Assembly: GCA_934561055.1 (NCBI GenBank)
Contig: CAKTFN010000001.1
Span: 186,001 to 250,000 of the forward strand
Length of the DNA stretch: 64,000 nucleotides
Direction of reading: 5' to 3'
Source: an uncultured Eubacteriales bacterium
GTDB lineage: Bacteria; Bacillota; Clostridia; Oscillospirales; Acutalibacteraceae
The notes beneath the pieces are model-generated. The model did no database searches and had not been told where the DNA came from. It worked only from the letters and a program-made list of their open reading frames with translations. Below, in pieces: positions 7,987 through 17,394 of this stretch. Numbering within the stretch: the first letter of the stretch is position 1; each line of letters opens with the position of its first letter. The translations under genes were made by a program, and so were the position numbers.

Positions 7987-9012
7987 TTATTTTTCGCCCC
8001 TGCGTAATTGTCCGCAGGAAGCGTTGATGTCACTTCCAAGCGTTCTGCGAACGGTAACATTGATTCCGTTTTTTTCAAGAATGCGTATAAATGAATTGAT
8101 GCGCTCGTTACTGCTTTTGACGAAATCACGCTCTTTGACCGAATTGACGGGAATGAGATTGACGTGGCAAAGCATACCTTTGAGTTTCTTTGAAAGGAGC
8201 AGCGCACACTCATCACTGTCGTTCACGCCGCTTATCATTGCATACTCAAAAGAAATTCGCCTGTTGGTTGCCTTGGTGTAATCACGGCAAGCCGAAAGAA
8301 GCGTTTCAATGTTCCATTTTGAGTTGACAGGCATTGTCTTGTTTCTGATTTCGTCGCTCGGTGCATGAAGAGAGATTGAAAGCGTGAGCTGAAGCTTTTT
8401 TTCAAGAAGCTTATAAATACCGCTGACAACGCCGCAGGTTGAAAGAGAAATGTTCCTCATTCCGAGATTCTGTCCGTTCTCGTCCGAAATCAGCTCAAGA
8501 AAACGTATAACATTATCAAAATTGTCAAGCGGTTCGCCGACTCCCATCATGACAACGTGAGAAATGCGAACACCGAGATCCTTCTGCGCCGTATAAATTT
8601 GAGCAAGAATCTCACCGGGAAGAAGATTGCGAACAAAGCCGGCAATTCCGGAAGCACAGAATTTACATCCCATGCGGCAGCCGACCTGACTTGAAACGCA
8701 GATTGTTCTTCCGTATTTATATTTCATAACCACCGATTCGATAAGCTCTCCATCGGACAGTCTGAAAAGATACTTAACTGTTTCATCATACACTGAAACC
8801 AATTTTTTTTCAATAGTGCAATCAGAAATGTAATAGTTTTTTTTCAATTTTTCACGAAGATTTTTTGAAATATTCGTCATCTCGTCAAACGATGAGACAA
8901 GATGCTTGTGAAGCCACGAATAAATCTGCGAAGCAACATATTTCTTTTCTCCGATAATCAATAAATCTTCTTGCAGTTCTTCAAGGTTCATCGACCTTAT
9001 GTCTTTTGCCAC
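7987..9012 (-). CDS. rlmN: Dual-specificity 23S rRNA/tRNA adenine-C2 methyltransferase RlmN
   Basis: Radical SAM enzyme that makes m2A in 23S rRNA and in some tRNAs; 341 aa. The iron-sulfur cluster cysteines are Cys112, Cys116 and Cys119 (GCRMGCKFCASG), and the SAM-binding MGVGEPLDN follows. It starts with GTG at 9012, supported by GAGAGGA 6 nt upstream inside the end of rsmB, two nt before the GTG. It is translationally coupled to rsmB. Confidence 0.96.
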   Translation of the reverse strand: MAKDIRSMNLEELQEDLLIIGEKKYVASQIYSWLHKHLVSSFDEMTNISKNLREKLKKNYYISDCTIEKKLVSVYDETVKYLFRLSDGELIESVVMKYKYGRTICVSSQVGCRMGCKFCASGIAGFVRNLLPGEILAQIYTAQKDLGVRISHVVMMGVGEPLDNFDNVIRFLELISDENGQNLGMRNISLSTCGVVSGIYKLLEKKLQLTLSISLHAPSDEIRNKTMPVNSKWNIETLLSACRDYTKATNRRISFEYAMISGVNDSDECALLLSKKLKGMLCHVNLIPVNSVKERDFVKSSNERINSFIRILEKNGINVTVRRTLGSDINASCGQLRRGEK

Positions 9013-9014
9013 GG

Positions 9015-10328
9015 TTATTCCTCTCTTTTAAACAATGCAATGAAAAATCCGTCATGGTTTTCCTCGTTTGGAAAAACAGTTATAAATCTCTCTTCGTCCG
9101 TCACATCCGGAAACGGCTTTCTCAAAGAAAACTCCGGATGGTTTTGAAGAAAGCGACTGCAAACGCTTTCGTTTTCTGCCCTGCTTAGTGTGCAGGTTGA
9201 GTAAACAAGTCTTCCGCCGTTTTTCACATATTTTGCACCGTTACATAAAATTTGATACTGAATCTCCGGCAAATCGGAAAGTTCATCCTTTTTCTTGAAC
9301 TTGATTTCCGGTTTCTTTGAAATTATCCCAAGTCCCGAACATGGAACGTCGCACAAAACGCAATCTGCCTGTCCGAGCTTTTCATCAAACTTTGATGCAT
9401 CGCCGACCGAAGGGGCAACGATTGAAATTCCGAGCCTTTTTGCTCCGTCGTTAATTAAATTGACTCGACTTTCATAAATATCAAAGGCTTTGACCGTTCC
9501 GCAATTATTCATTGCCTCGGCAACGGTGAATGTCTTTCCTCCCGGGGCGGCGCAAAGATCAAAAACAACGTCTCCCTCTTTTGCACCGACTGCTTTTGAA
9601 CAAAGTTGAGACGGTATTCCCTGAACGTGAAAAAGACCGTTTTTGAATTCTTCAAGCTCCTCAACCGAACATGAAAGTCCGCTCAGCAGCAAGGCGTTAT
9701 CGACTTCGCATTTTTCACAGACAATTCCCTTGTTTGAAAGAATGCCGATAAGCTCGTCGGTGTTGGTTTTAAGTGTGTTGACACGGATCGTAATCCTGTT
9801 TTCTTTGAGCGAATATGTAAGGATTGATTCCGTTTTTTCTTTTCCGTATTCTGAAATCCATTTTTGAACGAGCCACTCGGGACAGGAAAATTTTACGCTG
9901 AGAAAACCGATTGTTTTGGTTTCGTCGGGAAGCAAAATTCCGTCGGACGCAACCTTTCTCAAAACAGCATTGATAAGACCGGACGCAAAAGCACAACCGT
10001 TGTTTTTTGAAAGCTTCACGCTCTCGTTTACTGCGGCGGACACAGGAACCGAATTCATAAACAAAATCTGATATGCGCCAAGACGCATAATCGCATGAAC
10101 CTGTGGCTTGAGCTTTCCGAGCGGTTTTGAAAGATGTTTTTCAAGATTATAATCAAGAGTAATCAACCGTTCGACAGTTCCGTAAACCAGAGCCGAAGCA
10201 AAAGCTTTTTCCTTTGAATCGAGAGCAGATTTTTTCAGTTCGGAATCAAGAGCGAGATTTGAATATGCGTTGTTCCGAAAAATTTTCAAAAGAACGTTAA
10301 GTGCGATTTGTCGTGCGGAATTTTTCAT
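9015..10328 (-). CDS. rsmB: 16S rRNA (cytosine-967-C5)-methyltransferase RsmB
   Basis: Methylates 16S rRNA during ribosome assembly; 437 aa. The N-terminal third is a NusB-like helical domain, followed by a Rossmann methyltransferase domain with FDLCAAPGGKT as SAM motif I, CDVPCSGLG with one catalytic cysteine and YSTCTLSRAENE with the other. The ATG at 10328 follows a close GGAGA. It starts one base after the zinc-protease stop, so the genes are coupled. Confidence 0.96.
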   Translation of the reverse strand: MKNSARQIALNVLLKIFRNNAYSNLALDSELKKSALDSKEKAFASALVYGTVERLITLDYNLEKHLSKPLGKLKPQVHAIMRLGAYQILFMNSVPVSAAVNESVKLSKNNGCAFASGLINAVLRKVASDGILLPDETKTIGFLSVKFSCPEWLVQKWISEYGKEKTESILTYSLKENRITIRVNTLKTNTDELIGILSNKGIVCEKCEVDNALLLSGLSCSVEELEEFKNGLFHVQGIPSQLCSKAVGAKEGDVVFDLCAAPGGKTFTVAEAMNNCGTVKAFDIYESRVNLINDGAKRLGISIVAPSVGDASKFDEKLGQADCVLCDVPCSGLGIISKKPEIKFKKKDELSDLPEIQYQILCNGAKYVKNGGRLVYSTCTLSRAENESVCSRFLQNHPEFSLRKPFPDVTDEERFITVFPNEENHDGFFIALFKREE

Positions 10329-10329
10329 G

Positions 10330-11022
10330 TTATCTCCGATCGTTTTTTGAATTATATCTGAGAATAAGTCTCAAAAGAGACATAATCGAAACAAGAAGTG
10401 CGGCAACATATGTCATAGCGGCAGCGGTAAGAACTTTTCTTGCACCCTTTTGCTCATCGCCCGAAAGCATTCCGGTTTCGTCAATAACCTTCATAGCCCT
10501 TGAACTTGCATTGAATTCAATCGGCAAAGTGACAAGCTGAAAAACAACAACTGCGGCAAAAAGAATTATACCGATTTTTGTCAGCAATCCGTAACCCAAA
10601 ATGTATCCGATTACGGCAAGCCAAACTCCTGCGGACGAACCGATGTTTGCAATCGGCAAAATCGCATTTCTGACCCTGATCGGAGCGTAACCCTCGGCGT
10701 GTTGTGCGGCGTGGCCGGCTTCATGGCAGGCAATACCGACGGATGCAATTGAATTTCCGGAAAAAACCTTTGAAGAAAGCCGTATAACATTGTCTCTCGG
10801 GTCATAATGATCGGTAAGATTCCCGTTAACAGGCTCGATTCTGACATTGTTGATTCCGTAATAAGCAAGAACCCTTGCGGCGGCTGCCGCTCCGGTAAGA
10901 CCAGAACGGTTCTGAATACGAGACATGTTTCTGTATGTGCTCTTTACTGCAACCTGTGCAATCAAAGAAAGAAAAACCGCAGGCATAACAAGTAAAATAT
11001 AATAATAATCATACCAAATCAT
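10330..11022 (-). CDS. Zinc-dependent membrane metallopeptidase (YugP family)
   Basis: Membrane protein of 230 aa with a first helix at about 7-25, a catalytic motif HEAGH at 100-104 in the context IACHEAGHAAQH, and two or three further helices toward the C-terminus. This matches the neutral zinc metallopeptidase family that includes B. subtilis YugP; substrates are not established. The ATG at 11022 has AAGGAG rather far upstream (14 nt). Its place between fmt and rsmB is common in Clostridia. Confidence 0.9.
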   Translation of the reverse strand: MIWYDYYYILLVMPAVFLSLIAQVAVKSTYRNMSRIQNRSGLTGAAAAARVLAYYGINNVRIEPVNGNLTDHYDPRDNVIRLSSKVFSGNSIASVGIACHEAGHAAQHAEGYAPIRVRNAILPIANIGSSAGVWLAVIGYILGYGLLTKIGIILFAAVVVFQLVTLPIEFNASSRAMKVIDETGMLSGDEQKGARKVLTAAAMTYVAALLVSIMSLLRLILRYNSKNDRR

Positions 11023-11060
11023 AAATATTCACTATGCTCCTTCCTTCTTTTTCGGGCAAA

Positions 11061-11993
11061 TCATTTTCCGAGAACGGTTCCTTTTGAAAGTTTACGGCCA
11101 TTGAGAAAAGCGGCCGCTTCCATTCTCTTTTTTCCTTCGAGCTGAATTTCCTTCAGCTCAACGCAATTGTTGTCTCCGCATGAAACAATCAGCTTTCCGT
11201 CAACAAAAACAACTTCACCGGGAATATTGTTTCCTTTTTTATCACTCAAAACCGATTTTTGAATCTTCAAAGTTTTTCCGTTAAGCTTTGTGAATGCTCC
11301 GGGCCATGAGTAAAGTCCACGGATTTTATTATGAACCTCAAAGGCGCTTTTACTCCAATCAATGAGTCCTTCGTCTTTTGAAAGAAGTCCTGCATGGGTA
11401 GCTTTGCTTTCGTCTTGTTTAATCGGATTAAGCTCTCCTTTTTCAAGAGCTTCAATCGTTTCCGTGAGAACTTCTGCACCGAGAACGGAAAGCTTTTCAA
11501 ACATTTCGAGCGTTGTGTCATTAATGCCGATCGGAATTTTTTTAACAAGAAGAATGTCTCCGGTATCAACGCCTTCATCCATAAGCATTGAAGTTACGCC
11601 CGTTTCGGTGTCTCCGTTAAGAACACAGTGATGAATCGGTGATGCGCCTCGGTACTTCGGAAGAATCGAAGCGTGGATATTTATGCAACCGTACTTCGGA
11701 AATTTTAGGAAATCAGGCGGAAGAATTTTTCCGTATGCAACAACAATTATAAGTTCCGGATTGATTTTTTCAAGAATTTCAATGCCTTTTCCGTTTCTGA
11801 GTGTTGTCGGCTGAAAAATCGGAAGGTCATGTTTGAGTGCCTCAATCTTTACGTCGGGCATTTTAAGTTCCTGCTTTCTTCCGACCGGCTTATCCGGCTG
11901 GCAAAACACTCCAACGATTTCATGTTTTGAATTTACAAGTGCTTTAAGGCACTCAACGGAAAAATCCGGAGTTCCCATAAATGCAATTCTCAT
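11061..11993 (-). CDS. fmt: Methionyl-tRNA formyltransferase
   Basis: Transfers a formyl group from 10-formyl-THF to initiator Met-tRNA; 310 aa. The N-terminal formyltransferase fold has AFMGTPDFS, the catalytic Asn-His-Asp set around INIHASILPKYRGASPI, and DTGDILL; the C-terminal OB domain ends the protein. It follows def (17 nt gap), so the enzymes adding and removing the formyl group are made together. Confidence 0.97.
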   Translation of the reverse strand: MRIAFMGTPDFSVECLKALVNSKHEIVGVFCQPDKPVGRKQELKMPDVKIEALKHDLPIFQPTTLRNGKGIEILEKINPELIIVVAYGKILPPDFLKFPKYGCINIHASILPKYRGASPIHHCVLNGDTETGVTSMLMDEGVDTGDILLVKKIPIGINDTTLEMFEKLSVLGAEVLTETIEALEKGELNPIKQDESKATHAGLLSKDEGLIDWSKSAFEVHNKIRGLYSWPGAFTKLNGKTLKIQKSVLSDKKGNNIPGEVVFVDGKLIVSCGDNNCVELKEIQLEGKKRMEAAAFLNGRKLSKGTVLGK

Positions 11994-12010
11994 TTTCCTT
12001 TCCTCCGCTC

Positions 12011-12493
12011 TTATTCTTCGTTCAGTCTTTTAAGTTCTTCTTCGGTTAGCATATGCTTTGCTCTGTCGGTGAAAACAATTCCGTCAAGGTGATCAATCTC
12101 ATGGCAGAAGCAACGTGCCTTAAGACCTTCGCCCTTGTGCATACACCACTGACCTTTCCTGTTTTGAGCGCGGACTTTAACAAAGTCCGGACGTTTTACA
12201 ATTCCCCATTTGCCCGGAAGCGAAAGGCAGCCTTCCTGACCTTCCTGTTCTCCGCTTTCTTCAACAATTTCGGGATTAATGAGTTCAACCGGTTTTCCGT
12301 CACCGACGTCAACAATAACAACCCTTCTGAGTATTCCAACCTGAACGGCGGCAAGGCCGACTCCGTCGGCTTTTTTCAAAGTGTCTTTCATATCGTCAAG
12401 AAGCGTCCAGAGTTTTTCGTCAAACTTCACAACCGGGCGGCTTTTCTTTCTGAGAACGGAATCTTCGATTGTTACAACTTTTCTGATTGCCAT
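12011..12493 (-). CDS. def: Peptide deformylase
   Basis: Removes the N-formyl group from new proteins; 160 aa. All three metal-site motifs are present: GVGLAAVQVG, EGCLSLPG with the metal-binding Cys, and CHEIDHLDG with the HExxH. The start is placed at the ATG 12493 (MAIRKVV) because AAGGAG lies 8 nt upstream; an upstream extension of 18 residues in the same frame would overlap priA and has no family support. It begins 22 nt after the priA stop. Confidence 0.96.
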   Translation of the reverse strand: MAIRKVVTIEDSVLRKKSRPVVKFDEKLWTLLDDMKDTLKKADGVGLAAVQVGILRRVVIVDVGDGKPVELINPEIVEESGEQEGQEGCLSLPGKWGIVKRPDFVKVRAQNRKGQWCMHKGEGLKARCFCHEIDHLDGIVFTDRAKHMLTEEELKRLNEE

Positions 12494-12515
12494 TTCCAAA
12501 GCTCCTTTAATAGTG

Positions 12516-14972
12516 TTATACAAGTGACGACGGATTAATATCCGCAATTATTGTGACGTCACCGAATGTTTTGCTCGTTCCGAATTCAATGAGAAGATCA
12601 GAAATAATTTTTCTGAATTCGGATGAATTTTTGCATTTTATTATTATTCTGTATCTAAAACGATTATTGACTTTTGCGATTCTCGGCGGCATAACCGGAA
12701 GAGCAATAACTTTTACGGTGTTCTTTTCACGGTCAACCGCCTTTCTGAACTCGTCAAGAAAAAGCCTTGCCGCGGAAAGCGCCTTCAGTTCATCATCACT
12801 TACCGCACAAACGCTGCATATATCGCAAAACGGCGGATAAATCATGAAACGTCTGATTTCAATCTCACTGTCATAAAACGCATCGTAATCCTGAAGTTTT
12901 GCAAGGCGTATAACGTTGTTCTCCGGCGTCATCGTCTGAATTACTGCGGTGCCTTTGTTCTTTCCGCGACCGCTTCTTCCGACAACCTGTGTCAAAAGAT
13001 CAAATGTGAGTTCCTCGCTTCTGAAATCATCATTGTTCAGCTGTTGGTCTGCATTAATTACACCGACAAGAGTAACATTTTCAAAATCAAGACCCTTTGC
13101 AACCATCTGAGTTCCGAGCATAATGTCATATTCATTGTTTCCGAACGCGGTAATATTTTTTTCAAAAGCGTATCTTCCGGAATTTGAGTCGGTATCCATC
13201 CGAAGAACCCGTGCTTCCGGAAGAAGAATTTGAAGTTCCTCCTCAATACGCTGAGTACCGTAGCCTGAATAACGGACATTTTCTTTTCCGCATTCATCGC
13301 ATTTCGTTTTAAAATCCGTTGTATATCCGCAATAATGACACATCAGCTTTTTGTTTGAAAGATGAAACGTCATTGAAATGCTGCAATGAGGGCAAGTTAC
13401 AACGCTTCCGCAACTGTCGCAAGCGACAAAAGTGTTATATCCCCTTCTGTTAATCAAAAGAATCGACTGCTTTTTTTCTTCAAGGTTTGCTTTTAGCCTT
13501 TCAAGAAGTTCATGACTGATATAATGCTTGTTTCCGCGTTGACGTTCGGCTTTAAGGTCAATTACCGAAACCTCAGGCAGAACCGCGTTTCCGTATCGTT
13601 CGGTGAGCGTTTCAAGTGAATATATGCCTTTTTTTGCCATTGAAAAGCTTTCTATGCTCGGAGTTGCCGAAGAAAGCAAAAGAAGAGCTTTGTGCCATTT
13701 TGCCCTGAAACGGGCAACGTCACGCGCATGATATCTCGGTGACGATTCGGATTTATATGTATGCTCCTGTTCCTCATCGATTACAATAAGGCCGATGTTT
13801 TCAAACGGAGCAAAAACGGCAGAGCGGGTACCGACAACAATTTTGACTTCGCCGCTTCTGACCCTTCTGTATTCATCCTTGCGCTCACCCATTGAAAGAG
13901 CTGAATGAAAAATCGCAACTTCATTTCCGTAACGGCTTTTGAACAGCGCAACCATCTGAGGAGTGAGAGATATTTCCGGAACCATAACAATTACGTTCTT
14001 TCCGTCGTTCAAAACATCATCAATCAGTTTTAAAAAGACCGAGGTTTTTCCGCTTCCGGTAATTCCGTATAGAAGCGAAACACCACCGCCGTTTTTGTAC
14101 TTATCCAAAAGTCCGATATAGGCTCTGTTCTGCATTGCGGTAAGAACAATTTTTCTTTCGTCTTTGTCAGCTGTAACGACCGATTTCGGAATACGATAAA
14201 CATCGACATCCACAATGCTGATTATTTCCTTCTTTTGAAGAGCATCAACAACAGCGGATGAAACACCGGTTATTTCACAAAGTTCCCTAACTTTCGCCGA
14301 GCCGACATCACGAAGGACAGAAAGAACCTCGGATTGCTTTTTCGTCAGCCTTTCAAAAGCATTCTCCAGTTCAATTCCTTCAAGATTAAGAACTGCGGTT
14401 TTTTCCGAAAGTTCTCCGACTTGCTTCTTAGCCGAAACATTTTTTCTGACGAAGCCTTTTTCAATAAGTCGCTCAAGCACATCGCTTCCATGCTGAATCT
14501 TGCACGCATCAAGAATTGTTTTTTTTGAAAGATAGCCAACTTTTTCAACCATGAAATCATAAACGGTTTTTTCCTGCAAAGTTAGCGAATCCAAAGAAAA
14601 GTCTCCGCTCAAAGCAACATAAGTCACATTGACTTTATAGTTAAACCCTGCCGGGAGCTGAACCTTCGCCGCTTCAAAAAAGGTGCAAAAAGTTCGATCC
14701 TTCAGAAATTTTGCAATTTCGATCATTTCTTCGGTAAGGAGAGGCTTTTCGTCAAGGACTTCAAGAACTTTTTTATATCGCTTTTTACTTTCGGCTTTTT
14801 CAAATCCGAAAACGATACCCTGTCTTTTTGAATTTCCGTTTCCAAAATTAACAAGAACTTTAGAACCGACAAAAACCTTTTTTGAAAGCTCTTCCGGAAC
14901 AGCATATCCGTATAAAATATCAAAATGATATGAAACATTCTCAATAGCAATTGCAGCCACAGTCTGTTCCAT
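12516..14972 (-). CDS. priA: Primosomal replication-restart helicase PriA
   Basis: 3'-5' DNA helicase that reloads the replisome at stalled forks; 818 aa. An N-terminal DNA-binding domain (about 1-190) is followed by the helicase core with Walker A GITGSGKTS, the DEEQ box in VIDEEQEHTYK, and SSATPS. Between the lobes are the paired zinc-binding clusters CDSCGSVVTCPHC and CHYCGY/CDECG. The ATG is at 14970-14972. It lies 27 nt after rpoZ, as in most Firmicutes. Confidence 0.97.
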   Translation of the reverse strand: MEQTVAAIAIENVSYHFDILYGYAVPEELSKKVFVGSKVLVNFGNGNSKRQGIVFGFEKAESKKRYKKVLEVLDEKPLLTEEMIEIAKFLKDRTFCTFFEAAKVQLPAGFNYKVNVTYVALSGDFSLDSLTLQEKTVYDFMVEKVGYLSKKTILDACKIQHGSDVLERLIEKGFVRKNVSAKKQVGELSEKTAVLNLEGIELENAFERLTKKQSEVLSVLRDVGSAKVRELCEITGVSSAVVDALQKKEIISIVDVDVYRIPKSVVTADKDERKIVLTAMQNRAYIGLLDKYKNGGGVSLLYGITGSGKTSVFLKLIDDVLNDGKNVIVMVPEISLTPQMVALFKSRYGNEVAIFHSALSMGERKDEYRRVRSGEVKIVVGTRSAVFAPFENIGLIVIDEEQEHTYKSESSPRYHARDVARFRAKWHKALLLLSSATPSIESFSMAKKGIYSLETLTERYGNAVLPEVSVIDLKAERQRGNKHYISHELLERLKANLEEKKQSILLINRRGYNTFVACDSCGSVVTCPHCSISMTFHLSNKKLMCHYCGYTTDFKTKCDECGKENVRYSGYGTQRIEEELQILLPEARVLRMDTDSNSGRYAFEKNITAFGNNEYDIMLGTQMVAKGLDFENVTLVGVINADQQLNNDDFRSEELTFDLLTQVVGRSGRGKNKGTAVIQTMTPENNVIRLAKLQDYDAFYDSEIEIRRFMIYPPFCDICSVCAVSDDELKALSAARLFLDEFRKAVDREKNTVKVIALPVMPPRIAKVNNRFRYRIIIKCKNSSEFRKIISDLLIEFGTSKTFGDVTIIADINPSSLV

Positions 14973-14999
14973 ATCATTTCACTTCCCTTTGAAATTCAA

Positions 15000-15209
15000 T
15001 TAAATATCCTTAATCTCATCAGGCTCTTTGATTTCAAATTTTCCGGCAAGAAATTCGTCAAGAGCGTATGAGACGGGTTTTTCGGTTCCGCATTTTTCGG
15101 AAAGAACCGGATCTTCGGTGATTGTTCTCGCTCTTTTTGCAACAGCGGTAACAAGCGAATAACGGCTGATATGATCTTTAAGAAGATCTCTGAGATCGGG
15201 ATTAAGCAT
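15000..15209 (-). CDS. rpoZ: DNA-directed RNA polymerase omega subunit
   Basis: A 69-residue omega subunit that helps fold and retain beta-prime. The typical opening MLNPDLRDLL and the core YSLVTAVAKRAR are recognisable, as is KPVSYALDEFLAGK. GAGG lies 8 nt before the ATG at 15209. The gmk-rpoZ-priA order is canonical. Confidence 0.95.
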   Translation of the reverse strand: MLNPDLRDLLKDHISRYSLVTAVAKRARTITEDPVLSEKCGTEKPVSYALDEFLAGKFEIKEPDEIKDI

Positions 15210-15242
15210 AATAATTACCTCACATAATGAATTATATTTAAT

Positions 15243-15815
15243 TTACTTAATATTATTTAAAGATTTTCTGACGATTGAAAGAACTTCTTCAACCGCATCT
15301 TCAAGAACATCATTAATCACAATGAAATCATATTCATCGGCGTGCTTCATTTCTTCTTCGGCAATGCGAAGACGTTCGCAAATGCATTCCTCACTTTCGG
15401 TCCCTCTTTTGCGAAGACGCCTTTCAAGTTCTTCTTTTGAAGGCGGTGCAATGAAAATCTGAACTGCTTCCGGCATCAGTCTGCGGATATTTGCACCGCC
15501 CTGAACTTCAATGTTGAGAAAAACTGTTTTTCCGTTTTTCAAAACCTCTTTGACAGGTCCGATCGGTGTTCCGTAATAGTTTGAGCCGTATTTTGCATAT
15601 TCAAGCATCAAATCATCGTCAATATTTTTTTGAAACTGTTCTTTTGAAACAAAGAAATAATCGGTTCCTTCCTTCTCTCCGGAACGCATCGCACGCGTTG
15701 TCATCGAAACCGAAAGAAACGCATCGCCGTCCATTTTTTCAAGAACGCTTTTTAAAACAGTATCCTTTCCGCTTCCCGAAGGTCCGGAAAGGACAACCAG
15801 AAGTCCGTTATTCAT
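15243..15815 (-). CDS. gmk: Guanylate kinase
   Basis: Phosphorylates GMP to GDP; 190 aa. P loop SGPSGSGKD at residues 9-17, GMP-binding region STTRAMRSGE-like (VSMTTRAMRSGEKEGTDYFFV) and the lid RKRGTE. The ATG at 15815 is chosen over an upstream in-frame start because AGGAG is 7 nt before it and the protein then begins MNNGLLVVLSG as in the family. Its first 8 bases overlap the end of remA. Confidence 0.97.
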   Translation of the reverse strand: MNNGLLVVLSGPSGSGKDTVLKSVLEKMDGDAFLSVSMTTRAMRSGEKEGTDYFFVSKEQFQKNIDDDLMLEYAKYGSNYYGTPIGPVKEVLKNGKTVFLNIEVQGGANIRRLMPEAVQIFIAPPSKEELERRLRKRGTESEECICERLRIAEEEMKHADEYDFIVINDVLEDAVEEVLSIVRKSLNNIK

Positions 15816-16080
15816 CGTAAGTCTCCTCCGCAAAAGTCTCGTCCGGTTCTCCGTTTAAACGGTTTGCAACGGTTTCGGACTGAAGATATGAAAGAACCAC
15901 ATGGTCGCTGTCCATAATGATAACGGCACGTGTTCTTCTTCCCTGAGTCGCATCAATGAGCGTTCCTCGCTCCTTCGACTCCTGAACAATTCTTTTAATC
16001 GGAGCGGAGTCCGGACTTACAACGGCAATCAGACGAGAAGCGTTAATCATGTTGCCGAAGCCGATGTTTATAAGCTTCAT
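15808..16080 (-). CDS. remA: Extracellular matrix regulator RemA (DUF370)
   Basis: A 90-residue DNA-binding protein of the RemA family, which in B. subtilis activates biofilm matrix and osmoprotection operons. The opening KLINIGFGN and the block AVVSPDSAPIKR, RGTLIDATQGRRTRAVIIMD are diagnostic. The C-terminal 12 residues are acidic. AAAGGGG precedes the ATG at 16080. The yicC-remA-gmk-rpoZ order is conserved in Firmicutes. Confidence 0.96.
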   Translation of the reverse strand: MKLINIGFGNMINASRLIAVVSPDSAPIKRIVQESKERGTLIDATQGRRTRAVIIMDSDHVVLSYLQSETVANRLNGEPDETFAEETYDE

Positions 16081-16098
16081 TAATATTCCCCTTTAAAG

Positions 16099-16977
16099 TT
16101 ATTCGATGTTCTGAATCTGTTCTCTGATTTTTTCAACCTCTGATTTTATGTCAATAACTTTTTTGGCAATTGAAACGTCCTGAGCCTTTGAACCGATTGT
16201 GTTCGCTTCACGGTTGAACTCCTGAATGAGGAAATCAGCCTTTCTTCCTATTGCCGAACTGCTGTTCATAAATTCACGCATCTGAGCAACATGACTGCGA
16301 AGCCTTACGGTTTCTTCCGCAACGGCAATCTTGTCCGCATAAATCGCTGCTTCGGTAAGAAGGCGCTGCTCATCAACATGAACGTCTTCAAGAACGGTTT
16401 TCATTCTTTCAAGAAGCTTTGTATTATACTCAATTACCGTCTGCGGAGAACGTTCTTCAATAAAACTTACGTCTTCAAGAATTGTCTCGCATCGTGAAAG
16501 AATATCGTTTTTAAGTTTTTCGCCTTCTCTTTCACGCATGGCAACGAAAGAATCGAGAGCACGGTCGGTAACGGTTTTCACCGCATTCCAAACGCGTTCT
16601 TCATCGGCCTCGTCTTTATGTACCGAAAAAATATCATAATATTTTGAAAGCGTTGTTACGGTCACGTCGTTTTCAAGTCCGTATTTTTCGGAAAGTTCTT
16701 TCAACGCATTGATATAGCCGGAAGCAAGCGAATGATTAATGCTTACGGTGCAGTTATCATCCTCAAGTTCTTCGATTGTCACAAAGCAATCGATTTTTCC
16801 CCTCGCAACAACGGACTGAATGTGGCTTTTAAGCTTTTCATCAAGAAAGCCGTAAGTTCTCGGAAGCTTTGAACCGAATTCAAAATATCTGTGATTTACA
16901 CTTTTGATTTCAACCGAAATATTCATTCGGTCAACTGTATCCTGAGCCCTTCCGAAGCCGGTCATACTTTTAATCAT
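16099..16977 (-). CDS. YicC family endoribonuclease
   Basis: A 292-aa YicC/YloC protein; family members are endoribonucleases that act on mRNA and small RNAs. The opening MIKSMTGFGR and the C-terminal REFNREANTIGSKAQD are the two family signatures. The ATG at 16977 is chosen because AAAGG lies 9 nt upstream and the protein then starts exactly at the signature; an in-frame start at 17001 is less likely. It is the first gene of the long housekeeping run and has its own promoter. Confidence 0.94.
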   Translation of the reverse strand: MIKSMTGFGRAQDTVDRMNISVEIKSVNHRYFEFGSKLPRTYGFLDEKLKSHIQSVVARGKIDCFVTIEELEDDNCTVSINHSLASGYINALKELSEKYGLENDVTVTTLSKYYDIFSVHKDEADEERVWNAVKTVTDRALDSFVAMREREGEKLKNDILSRCETILEDVSFIEERSPQTVIEYNTKLLERMKTVLEDVHVDEQRLLTEAAIYADKIAVAEETVRLRSHVAQMREFMNSSSAIGRKADFLIQEFNREANTIGSKAQDVSIAKKVIDIKSEVEKIREQIQNIE

Positions 16978-17024
16978 ATTCTCATGCCTTTCTTCGTTCA
17001 TCTATGATTAACTTTATTCTTGAT

Positions 17025-17053
17025 ATTATATATCTTTCATCGCCGTTTGTCAA
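17025..17053 (-). promoter_or_regulatory. Promoter of the yicC-remA-gmk-rpoZ-priA run
   Basis: On the minus strand TTGACA (17048-17053) and TATAAT (17025-17030) are both consensus and 17 nt apart. The -35 overlaps the stop codon of the upstream GNAT-like gene. No terminator was seen between them, so some readthrough is possible. Confidence 0.85.
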
Positions 17054-17394
17054 ATATTGTCCTCACATCGGCAATGACCGGCAAGAAGTGACGGAATGTC
17101 ATTTTTTAAAACATCGCCGTTCTTTTCAAAATTCAAAAGCAAATGTGCCTTTCCCTCGTCTTTCACGGAAAGGATTCCGATATAAGCACCGTGGTTTGCG
17201 GCGTAATTATATGCGCTTTTCAAAAGACCTTCACCGATTTCCGGCTGAGCTTTGTCGTATTCAAGCATATAAACATCCGCACCGTCTTTTTTGAGAAGAA
17301 GACGGCATTCGCCGAGCTTGTCCTCATTCTGAAAAGCTTCAAACAAAGCGGTGCATTCCCCGTTTTGAATTTCCGTCGGCTTGAAGAAAATCAT
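17050..17394 (-). CDS. Small GNAT-like protein
   Basis: A 114-residue protein starting MIFFKPTEIQNGEC. Its middle (ADVYMLEYDKAQPEIGEGLLKSAYNYAANHGA) resembles the beta4-alpha3 part of GNAT acyltransferases, and the C-terminus has several Cys/His (GHCRCED). It is shorter than a full GNAT domain and the acetyl-CoA loop is not clear, so activity is uncertain. The ATG at 17394 overlaps the rluB stop as ATGA, which implies coupled translation and supports this start over one 69 nt upstream. Confidence 0.75.
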   Translation of the reverse strand: MIFFKPTEIQNGECTALFEAFQNEDKLGECRLLLKKDGADVYMLEYDKAQPEIGEGLLKSAYNYAANHGAYIGILSVKDEGKAHLLLNFEKNGDVLKNDIPSLLAGHCRCEDNI